Source: Chitinophaga fulva
GTDB lineage: Bacteria; Bacteroidota; Bacteroidia; Chitinophagales; Chitinophagaceae
DNA: 64,000 nt
Assembly: GCF_012927205.1 (NCBI RefSeq)
Contig: NZ_JABBGC010000002.1
Span: 1,302,001 to 1,366,000 of the forward strand
Reading direction: 5' to 3'
Below the pieces are notes generated by a model that was given only the letters and a program-made list of their open reading frames with translations, was not told the DNA's origin and ran no database searches. The translations under genes were made by a program, and so were the position numbers. Positions 39,601 through 51,600 of the stretch are shown here, piece by piece (position 1 is the stretch's first letter; each line of letters opens with the position of its first letter).

Positions 39601-42600
39601 TGTACATCCTGGTAAACACCTTGCACAGGGATACTGAATTCATCAGCATGAAAGCCGCTGCGTAAGGCGGTATGCCGTTGCAACAACAGGTTCCAGCTTT
39701 GAATAAAGGCTGCTTCGTTCAGGTTCAACAGGTCGCTGGTGAACTGCTCCATATAGGCGTTGGAGTTTTCATCGTACAACGCGTGGAACAACATGGCTTC
39801 CTGCAGCCCTGTAAGCCGGTACAGGCTACTGATCCTGCCACGATGGGCTGTAGCATCCAGGAAAGTGTCCAGTTCCGCTACAGTGATTTCGCGTCCCAGG
39901 CCAAAATCGGATGGCGTGAACGCCGGCGCCGTGCGGTCTGCACAGTGCGTGATCAGCTCTTCCAGGTGCCTGATATAGGCGGCGGCCATTTTCTCCAGGG
40001 CAGCAGCTGTAAAATGTTGACTGCTGTATTTCCACCGAAGCACCAGCTCTCCATCCTGTATCATGCTGTCCACCGCAATTTTCTCTGTCAGCGGGAAGTC
40101 GCTGCCAATCGCAGCGCCCGGAGATTCTGCTGCCATACGCAGCAGCCCGTCTGTTGCGGCGATATTGCCGGTCTGACCGAGGTAATTGAATACAACATCC
40201 CATGGATCGTTGCCCTGCAAGGCCGTTTCCTGTTGAAGGTATTTTAACACACCATATCCGAGACCTTTGTCAGGTACATGGCGTAATTGTTCTTTTATAG
40301 TCTTCAGCCGCTCGCCGATGCTGCCGGTACCGGTTGACAGCTTCACGGGATAGAGACTGGTAAACCAGCCTACGGTGCGGCTGATATCTGTGGTGGCGTC
40401 GATAGTTTCGCGGCCATGGCCTTCCAGTCCGATGGTAACCTGTTCCGTATTGCTCCACTCCTGCAACGTGGCGGCGAGCGCGCACAACAGCAGGTCGTTT
40501 ATTTCGGTATGGTATGCTTTGGGAACATCCTGCAGCAGGCGGCGGGTTTGTCCGGCATTCAATCGTACTACGTGATTGGCCGTATCCCTGATGGTCACAA
40601 CGCCGTCGAAGGCTTTGTCGCCCTGCAGTGGTGTGAAGCCTGCTATTGCCTGTTGCCAGTATGCCAGCTGCGCCTGCACTTTAGGGCGCTGGCCATAAGC
40701 GGTCAACACTTCCTGCCATTGGCGGTAGGAATTGCTTTTCAGCGGAAGCGGTGCAGTGGTTTGTTTCAGCAGCTGGTCCAGGTCTTCCAGCAGGATGCGC
40801 CAGGAAACACCGTCAATGGCAAGATGGTGTACCACGATCAGCAGGCGGTTGTGAGAAACGGTATCCGGTGTAGTCATGAAAACGGTACGTGCCACAATGC
40901 CTTGTTCCGGATGCAGGCTGCGTTGGTAGTATTCAGCACGGGTAGTGATTTCTGACGGCAGGGTATCTGTTGTTTCCTCCCGCAGGTCAATGACTTCCAG
41001 CGTGCCGTTATGAGTGCCATACGTTTGCTGCCATTGGTCACGGTGTGCCGTATACGTAAAACGCAACGCATCATGATGCTGTACCAGCCTTTCTATGGCC
41101 GCTTCCAGCGTACTCACCTCCACCGCTTTGTCCACTTCCAGTAACAATGCCTGGTTAAAATGAGCTTCTCCCGTAATATCAGCGGTATGGGCAAAGTACC
41201 AGTGCTGTATCGGCAACAGACCACTGGAGCCTGTCAGCAGGCCCTGTTCAGCATGGCTGTCCGGCGTATCCTGTTTGGATGCCAGCATAGCAGCAAGACC
41301 GGCAATGGTCTGGTACCTGAACAAATCGGCCGGATGCAGGTTCAGTCCTGCTTTCCTTGCCCTGCTGACGGCTTGTATCGTGATAATGGAATCACCGCCC
41401 AGCTCAAAGAAGTTATCGTATATGCCTACCTGTTGCACATTCAGCAGGCTTTGCCAGATGGCGGCCAGTTGGGATTCGACTTCATTACGTGGCGCTACAA
41501 AAGCGTTCCCGCTCAGTGCGTCCACATCCGGTACCGGCAGCGCTTTTTTATCTACCTTACCATTAGGGGTCAACGGTATGGCGGACAACTGAATAAATTG
41601 TACGGGCACCATATACTCCGGCAGCCTGTCGCGCAGGAAGGCAGACAGCACTTCCCGGTCGGGCAGCCGTTCCCCGGTGAGGTAAGCCACCAACCTTTTA
41701 TGGCCGGCGCTATCAGCTTTAACGGCCGTTACGGCTTCGCGTATTTCCGGATGTTGCAGGAGCGCGTTTTCTATCTCTCCTAACTCTATGCGATAGCCAC
41801 GCAGTTTCACCTGGTCATCTATACGACCGAGGTAGACGATATTTCCATCGGCCAACCAGCACGCCAGATCACCGGTGCGGTATAGTTTATCATTATTACC
41901 GGAGAAGGTATCATAGACAAACTTCTCTGCGGTGAGGGCCGGGTTGTTGAGGTAGCCTTTGGCCACCTGTATGCCACCGATGAATAATTCTCCGGGCACA
42001 CCTATTGGCACAGGACGACGGGTACTATCGAGTATATAGGTACGTACGTTGGTCAACGGTTTCCCGATAGGCAGCATCTCTGTGCCTACCGTCTGCTGCA
42101 ATTGGAAATGGTATGCGGTGGCTACTACCGTTGTTTCCGTAGGGCCATATTCGTTATAAAACGCCACATGCAGTGCCCAGGCAGCCGCCAGCGGCAGGCT
42201 GCACGCTTCACCACCGGAAACCACGCGGCGCAATGCCCCATAATTGCCCGGCGTAATGGATGCCAGGAAACCAGGTGTAGTATCCAGGTGCGTAATTTTC
42301 TCTTGTTCCAGCAATAGTTCAAACTCCTGCCGGTCCAGCCGCAATGCTTCCGGTATCATCACCAGCACGGCGCCATTCACCAACGGCAGGAACATCTGCT
42401 CCACCGATGCATCAAAACAATAGTTGGAAAACTGCAATACCCTATCGGTAACGTCTATACTAAAATCACGGCTGCGGTGAACGATAAAATTGACGATCGC
42501 TGCGTGAGGGATCACCACGCCTTTAGGAACACCGGTAGAGCCAGAGGTATAGATCACATAGGCTGTATCTTCGGCTGTTGCCACGTTTATTTCATACTCC

Positions 42601-45600
42601 TCTCCTGCCGGGTTGTTCCAGTCATCGGGCAACAATAATTTCGCCTTCGGCGGGAACAGATGTGCATGCTCCGGTGTGGTTACTATCAGCCGGTCACCAC
42701 CCATATCTTCCAGGATACGGCCGATACGGTCGGCGGGATGCTGCGGGTCCAGCGGCACATAAGCCCCGCCGGCTTTCAGGATACCCAGGATGGCCACCAT
42801 CATGTTCAGGGAGCGGTCAATACACAACGGCACTAACGTACCCGCACCAACGCCATGACGCGCCAGCTGCGCTGCCAGTTGGCCGGCACGTTCGTCCAGC
42901 TCCTGGTAGGTAAGCGCGGTATTTCCAAACACCAGCGCCGTAGCGGCCGGTGTACGTTTGGCTTGTTCTTCAAACAGGTCAGCCAATGTTTTACTGTCTG
43001 TTTCCGGAGCGGCCTGGCTGCTTTGATTAAATCCATACAGCAGCTGCGCCTCTTCTTCCGGACCCAGTATAGGCAGTGATGCAAGACTGGCTGTTGGCGA
43101 TGCCACCAGGCTGTGCAACAGCTGTTCAAAGTGCTGTACCATACGGTCTATGGTACCAGGCACATACAGGTCCGTGCAATATTCCACGCTGCCCCGCAGC
43201 CCTTCTGCGGTATCTTCCAGCGTAAAGCTAAGATCGTATTGTGTTGTAGCGTAAGACAAGGGTTCCGCTGCCAGCTGTAAACCTTCCAGTTCCAACGATG
43301 TGCTTTCCGGCATATTCTGCAGGGTAAACATCACCTGGAACAACGGGCTTCTGCTGAGATCGCGCTCTTTCACCACCGCTTCCACTACTTTTTCAAAAGG
43401 TATTTCCTGGTGCTGGTACGCGTTGAGCGTCGTTTCTTTCACCGCCTGCAACAGGCTATTAAAGGACTGTTCCCCATCTACGTAACTGCGTAATGCCAGT
43501 GTATTGATAAAGAAACCGATGAGCGATTCCGTCTCCTGCCGCGTACGACCGGCAACAGGGCTGCCCACACAGATATCTTCCTGACCGCTGTAGCGGAACA
43601 ACAACGCTTTAAATGCCGCCAGCAACGTCATAAACAAGGTGGCTTCCTGTTGCTGCGCCAACGACCGGAGATCAGCTGTCAACTGTTTATCCAGCCGGAA
43701 CCATGCAACCGCGCCCCGGTTACGCTGTACAGCCGGACGGGAATAATCAGTTGGTAACTGCAACGTCTCTACGTCGCCGAGTTTTTCTTTCCAGTAGTCC
43801 AGCTGCAACGACAGCACTGTATCTGTCAGGTAACGCCGCTGCCAGATCGCATAATCCGCATACTGCAATGGCAGTTCCGGCAACGTGCTTACTTCCTGGT
43901 GGACAAAAGACCGGTAAAGGTCTACCAGCTCTTTTACGATAATGGCAGAAGACCATCCGTCAGACGCGATATGGTGAATCACCGCTACCAGCACATGTTC
44001 CGTAGGTGACAGCACGACAAGGTGTGCCCGCAGCATATGGTCTTTAGCGAGATCAAAAGGCGCCTGTACCAGCGAGTGTACCAGGGAGGACAATGCCAGC
44101 GGGTCTTCGTGGTAAACCGGTTCATCCGTCACCGTTAGCTGCCACTGGTCGCGGTCCAGCAGCCGTTGCCAGGCCACACCATCTTCCTGTGCAATGACCG
44201 TTCTGAGTATTTCATGGCGATTGATAATGGTTTGCAGCGTAGATGCCAGCGCCCCCTTGTCCAGTGTTCCTTTCAGCCGCAATACCACCGGAATGTGATA
44301 TTGCACGCTGCCTTCCAGCTGATCGATAAACCACAAACGTTCCTGGCTAAACGATAACGGCACCCTTTCAGGCCGTGAAACAGCCGCCACTGCAGGTAAT
44401 ACCGGAGCGGCATGTTCCTGTTCCAGGAGATGTGCTGCCAGCAGGGCAACAGTAGCATGCGTGAACACGGCTTTCACCGGCAGTTCCAGCTGCAACTGTT
44501 TCCGGACCGCTGCCACCAGTCGCATAGACAACAGTGAGTTGCCTCCTAAGGCAAAGAAATTATCGTTGACGCCTACACGGGATATTCCTAAAACATGCTG
44601 GAAGATATTCGCCAGCACTTGTTCTGTCTCATTTCCCGGGGCCACATAGGCTGCTGACGCGAGGAAGGTTTCATCCGGTGCGGGCAATGCTTTCCGGTTG
44701 ATTTTCCCGCTGGCGGTGAGCGGCATTACGGGAAGCGGTATCAGTATTGCCGGTACCATGTATTCAGGCAGACGGCGCTTCAGTTCATCCAATACTGCGG
44801 ACCGGTCTATCTCTCCTGCCGGCACTACGTAACCGATCAGGCGTTTGCTGCCGTCGGCCGCATCTCTTGCGACTACTACGGCTTCGCTGACCTGCTCGTT
44901 TTCCAGCAACACACTTTCTATCTCGCCCAATTCAATCCGGAATCCCCTGATCTTCACCTGGTCGTCTATCCTGCCAGCGTATTCTATATTGCCGTCGGGC
45001 AACCAGCGGCACCAGTCGCCCGTTTTATACAACCGGCCATCACTGAAAGGATCACTGACAAATTTCTCTGCCGTAAGGTTTTCCCTGTTCAGATAGCCAC
45101 GGGCCACCTGCACCCCACCGATATGCAATTCACCGAAAACGCCCGGTGGCAGTAAATTTCCGGCCTTATCAAGGATGTATAATTGTGTATTCGCTACCGG
45201 TTGACCGATAGACACTACTTCATTTTCTGCCAAATTATTCGGCACATGCCAGCAGGTAACGTCGATGGCTGCTTCCGTAGGGCCGTAGAGGTTATACAGG
45301 CCGGCATACGGGATCTTTTCGCGGAAAAGGCCCACATGTTGCGGTTTCAGCGCTTCCCCGCTGCACAACACTCTTTTCAGTCCCGGAACATCCTCCGGCG
45401 TTACATCTTCCAGGAAGATATGCAGCATCGAGGGCACAAAATGGATGGTGGTGATACCATAACGGTCGATGGCCGTTTTCAGGTAACCGGTATCCTTCTG
45501 GCCATCCGGGATGGCCATGACCAGCCGCGCGCCGCAGATGAGTGGCCACAGCAGTTCCCATACGGATACGTCAAAACAAAATGTTGTCTTCTGTAAAATG

Positions 45601-48600
45601 GCATCATCTCCGTTGAGGCTAAAATATTTCTGGGTCCACAACAGGCGGTTCACCACCCCTGCGTGTTCATTCATCACCCCTTTCGGTTTTCCGGTAGAAC
45701 CGGAAGTATAGATCACATAAGCCAGTTGTCCAGGCCGTACCACCTGTGCAGGCGGCGTATCCGGATAAATGGCCAGTACTGCCTGTATTTCATCCAGGCG
45801 CACCGCTCCGGTAAAGTTGTCCGGTATGGCGTGAAAACCGGTATGATCTGTCAGGATGATATCCGCGTTGGTATCTTCCAGTATATGTAAGATCCTTTCT
45901 TCCGGATAGGTCGGGTCTACCGGCACATACGCAGCACCAGCTTTCAGAATTGCTACGATGGCGATGATCATATCGAGCGATCGTTCAAGGCATACCGGCA
46001 CTAACGTTTCCGCGCCTACGCCTTTGCTATTCAGGTAATGCGCCAGCTGATTGGTGATAACGTCCAGCTCACGGTAAGTCAGACTGGACTGCTCGTCCAC
46101 TACGGCGGTCAACAAAGGCGTACGGTCAACCTGTGCGGCAAAAAGGTCTACCAGTGTTTTTTGTTCCGGCCATTTCACCGCTGTATCATTGAATGTATGC
46201 AACAACCGCTCTTCCGCTGCTGTCAGCCATGGCAAAGCCGGCAACTGATTACCCACATTTGCCGGCAGTTGGGTCAGCAATGTTTCAAAATGCCCGGCAA
46301 TGGCCTGCAGGTAATTATCTGTCAGCAACGCTGTATTATAACTGAAACGAATGTTGATCGTCTCTCCAGCGCCCACCAGGATGGTAAGCGGGTAGTTGGT
46401 CTTTTCCTGTACCGCCACGTTTTCTATCTGCAGCTGCCAGGATTGCGCTTCAAGCACTTTGCTGACAGGATAGTTTTCGAACACCAGCAGGGTATCAAAC
46501 AGATCACCCGCAATACCGCACCAGTGCTGAATGGTATCCAGGCCTGTATGCTGATATTCGCGGCTCTGCAACTGACCGGACTGCAGCTCCTGCAGCCATG
46601 CTCCCAGCGTTTTATCCCCGGAAACTTCCGCATGCAATGGAATGGTATTGATGTACATCCCTACGCGTTGCTCCACGCCGGATAAATCCTCGGGACGACC
46701 GGAAACTGTTACGCCATAGGTAACGTGGTCTTGTCCGGTATAGTGATGCAACAGCAACGCCCACACGCCCTGCATAAGGGTATTGACCGTCACATGCTGC
46801 TGCTGGGCAAAAGCATTGATCTTTGCTGTCAACGTTTCATCCAGGCTCAGTATATGGTCTTTATATAAGCCGGCTTCGCGGGTACGCTCTGTACCGGAAC
46901 GGACAAAAGGCAGCAGGGTAGCGTCTTCTACGCCCTCCATATACCGGCGCCAGTATCGTTCTTCTTTTTCATCATCCCGCGTTTCCAGGTAACGGATAAA
47001 GTCTTCGTAACGGTCTTCCGCGCCTTCCGGCATCGGCAAACCTTTTACCGCTGCCTCATATGCGTGCAGCAACGATTCCATTAAAACCGGAACAGACCAG
47101 CCATCAAACAGGATATGATGGAAAGTCCATAACAAACGGTAACGGTTATCCGTCAATTTGATCAGCGCAATACGCATCAACGGCGCTGTTTTAAAGTCGA
47201 ACGCCTGTCTGGCATCTTGTTGGGCAAACGCTTCAACTGCCTGCTGACGCGCCGTTTCATCCATTCCGCTGTAATCCAGCAACTGAAATGGTAATACCGC
47301 CTCATTGAAAACGCCCTGCAACGGAATGGCAGCTTCATCGCTAAAGAAGGCGGTGCGCAGGATCGTGTGCCGCTGTAAAAGGTGCTCCCACGCTGCTTTG
47401 AACGCATCTGTCTGTACGTTGAGCACATCACAGCCAAACTGTTCGATATATGCGCCGCCTGCCTGGTCATACAGGCTGTGGAACAACATACCTTCCTGCA
47501 GCGCGCTTAAGCGATACAATCCGGAGACCTGCGCACGCCGTGAAATACCGGTGTGGGCAGCATCCAGAAATGTGTCCAGTTCATTGATGGTCATAATGCC
47601 CTGCAGTCCGTAGTCTGATGGCGAGACAAGAGAGACCTCCTGTACGAGGCAGTCCGCGATCAGCTGCTGTAATTGCAGGATATATTCATTGGCCAGGGCC
47701 TGTATCTGTTGTGCCTGAAAATGCCGGGTGCTGAAAGACCAATTCAATACCAGGGAGCCATCACTGACGATGCTGTTGATCCCCAGTTTTTCCTGCATCA
47801 CGTATTCATCGCCCACACCAGGAGCAGCAGACTCGCCTACCAGGCTCAACACGCTGTCCTGTCTTACCACATGGTCCGACTGTCCGAGGTAGTTGAATAC
47901 AATCTCCCATGGGTCATTGCCTTGCAGCGAAGGTGTTTGCAATAATTGTTTCAACACACCGAAGCCGATGCCTTTATCCGGCACCGACCGTAATTGTTCC
48001 TTTACAGTACGCAACACTGCGCCGGGTGACTGGTGCTGTCCTATTTCCAGCAGCACCGGGTATAAGCTGGTGAACCAGCCCACCGTACGGCTGATGTCCA
48101 TGCCGCCAATGTCATGCCGGCCATGGCTTTCCAGTCCGACACATACACGGTCCGCACTATTCCATTTACCTACGGCCAGCGCCAAAGCAGCTAGCAGGAT
48201 ATCATTAATTTCCGTATGATAAGCCTGCGGCGCATGCTGCAACAAGCTCCGTGTCAGCCCGGCATCCAGCCTGGTTTCTATACTGCTGAATTCAGCCGCT
48301 GCCACCTTGCCGTCAAAAGGCGCCGCTTCTTTCAAGGCAGCCAGGCGGCCTTCCTGGTTGATTTTTTCCCAGTAAGGCAGCTGCGTGGTCAACCGCCGTT
48401 GACTTGAATAAGCTACCAGCGCCTCATACCACTGACGGTATGAATTCCCTTTATCGAGATGTAATCCTGTTGCATCGTCCTGCAACAGTATCTCCAGGTC
48501 TTCCAGTAAAATACGCCAGGAAACACCATCTACCGCCAGGTGATGCACAACGATCAACAACCGGTTATGCGCTTCAGCATCCGGCGTCTCCAACAGCACA

Positions 48601-51600
48601 GCGCGTACCAGTATTCCTTTGGTGATATCCAGCGTACGGTGTAGTGTACGGCTATACGTCGTGATGTGGTCCGCCAGTGTTCCTTCGGGTATTGCACGCC
48701 AATCTTCCACGGTGAGCCCGGCTTCATAGGTACCATATGCCTGATGCCAACCGCTTTCATCTGTATGATACACAAAACGCAACGCGTCATGGTAGCGTAC
48801 CAGCGCTTTGATAGCGGCCGACAAACGGGCGGGTGTTATCTTCTTATCAATCCCCACCAGCACGCTCTGGTTAAAATGACCTGCAGCGGCGGCGTTGTTA
48901 TCAAAGAACCAGCGCTGCACCGGTATCAATCCGCTCTCCCCTGTCAGCAGTCCCTGCTCGCCCGTCAGCACCTGTTCCCTGTTTTCAGACAATAGTATTT
49001 CCAGCCGTTCGATGGTCTGATGCTGGAACAGGTCACGCGGATGCAACCTGAGCCCGGCTTTCCTTGCTTTGCTCACCACTTGTATAGTGATGATCGAATC
49101 GCCCCCCAGTTCAAAGAAATTATCGTATAGCCCTACCCGTTTTATGCCCAGCAGTTCCTGCCAGATCTGCGCCATATCGCGACCAGCTTTGGTGCGGGGT
49201 GCCACATAGCCCTGAACAGGCAGGATGTTTATGTCCGGCTCGGGTAATGCTTTTTTATCGATCTTCCCATTGGCCGTTAATGGTAACTGTTCCAATACCG
49301 TGATCGCGGCGGGTACCATATATTCCGGTAAACGGTTTTTTATTACCGCCAGCGCCGCGTCTTTATCGAAGGTGTCATCTGCCGCAACATAGGCCACCAG
49401 TCTTTTATGTCCTGCGGCATCCGCTTTGGCCAGTACCAGCGCCTGTTTAGCGCCGTTGCAGGAGGTCAGCAGGTTTTCAATTTCTCCCGGTTCAATACGA
49501 TAACCGCGTACTTTCACCTGTTCGTCTATACGTCCCAGGTATTCGATCGTTCCATCTGCGCGCCAGCGGCCCAGATCACCGGTATGGTAAATCCGCTCAC
49601 CAGCAGCACTGACAGTGAATTTTTCTTCCGTCAGCTCCGGTAGGTTTAAATACCCTTTGGCCAGGCTTGCACCAGCGATGCAAATCTCGCCAGCCACACC
49701 AACCGGGCTGATAGCGCCAGCCGTACTCAGTACGTATAGGCGTGTATTGCTGACCGGGCGGCCGATAGGCGGTGTCATCTCTGCGTTAACGGGCAGTAGC
49801 TCATAACTGGTGGTAACCACTGTATTCTCCGTTGGGCCGTAGTTGTTAATCAATTTATAAGGCAACCGCGACACATCCGTTGCAGGCAGTTTATCGCCAC
49901 CCGTAAGCAGGTATTGCAGGCCCGTTATCTTTTCTTCGCCCGCTTGTATAAACGCAGGCACCAGCGCGGTGGAAATAAAAGCATGCGTAATCTGTTCCTT
50001 TACGTGCAGCTCCACCAAAGCAGGTATGAAGATGCGGGTATCGTCATCCACCAGGAAGACTGAAGCACCAGCGGCGAGGTAAGGCCAGATCTCCCATCCG
50101 AATGCATCGAAGCCGATGCCGGAAACAGCCGTGGCGCGGCTGTCAGCGGTTACCTGAAACGCATGATTATGCCAATGCACCAGATTGGCCAGCCCGCGGT
50201 GGGGTATCATCACGCCTTTGGGTTGACCGGTAGAACCGGAAGTATAAATCACATACACCAGTTCATCAGCCACAGGTGTTACAGCAGGCGCCGCGGCCGG
50301 GCACTGATCGATCTCCGCCTGTTCCCGTGCGGGGATTACCGCCCGTATCTTCTCTCCTATGCCGGAGGCGATGATGTCATTACAAATGACAATAGCCGCA
50401 CCGGTATCTTCCAGCATAAAGCGGATGCGCGCCGCCGGATAAGAAGGGTCTACCGGTACATACGCAGCACCTGTTTTGATAATCGCCAGCATGGCCACCA
50501 CCAGATCATTGGAGCGCTCCAGGCAAACCGGCACAAGGCTGCCGGCTGTAACACCCTGCAGTTGCAGGTAGTGGGCCAGGCGGCTGGAACGTTCATCCAG
50601 CAGACGATACGACAATGCTCCGTCAGCGCTGTTCAGCGCCAGAGCTTCCGGCCGTGCGGCCACCTGCTCCCGGAACAGGTCCAGTACCGTTTTGTCCTTT
50701 GGAAAATCTGCATGGGTATTGTTGAAGGTCTCCAGTAATTCTTGTTCTGCCGCTTTGTTTAACAACAACAGATGGTCAATCCGGGCTTCCGGCGTTGCGA
50801 TGATGGATGATAACAGTTCTTTGAAATGTGCAATCAATGCATTGATGGTAGCTGCGCTGAAAAGATCTGTGCAGTATTCCATCCTTCCGGCCAAACCAGT
50901 TGCTGTTTCTTCAAAAGAACAGGTCAGATCAAACTTGGTGGTGGTGTGGGCTGTGTCCATGTAGGAAAACGTAACACCGCCCAATTCCAGTTCCGGCGCT
51001 GCCGGCGTATTTTGCAGGGCAAACATCACCTGGAACAACGGATTTCTGGCCATATCCCTTTCCTTCACCACCGCTTCCACTATCTTCTCAAAAGGTAGTT
51101 CCTGATGGTCGTATGCCGCAAGCGTAGTTTGTTTTATCTGCTGTAACAGGTTGATAAAAGAGGGATGACCGGACAGGTCACTGCGCAATGCCAGTGAGTT
51201 GATAAAAAATCCTACCAGGTTATCTGTTTCTTTCCGTGTTCTACCAGCTACCGGCGTGCCTACGCAGATATCCTCCTGACCCGTGTAGCGGTACAGCAGT
51301 ACTTTAAAAGCTGCCAGCAGCGTCATAAATATGGTAACGCCCTGTTGCCGGGAAAAAGACTTCACTTTATCGGCCTTATCACGGTCAAGGTTAAACGTAA
51401 TAACAGCACCCCGGCTGCTCTGAACAGCCGGTCGCGGGTAATCCGCCGGCAAATCCAGTACCGGCGTACCGGAGAGTTGGTCTCTCCAGTACCCTAACTG
51501 CATGGCCAGTGTATCACCGGAGAGGTACTGACGCTGCCATACAGCATAGTCAGCGTATTGTATCTCCATGGCCGGCAGCTGTGGCGCTGCGCCGGACACG

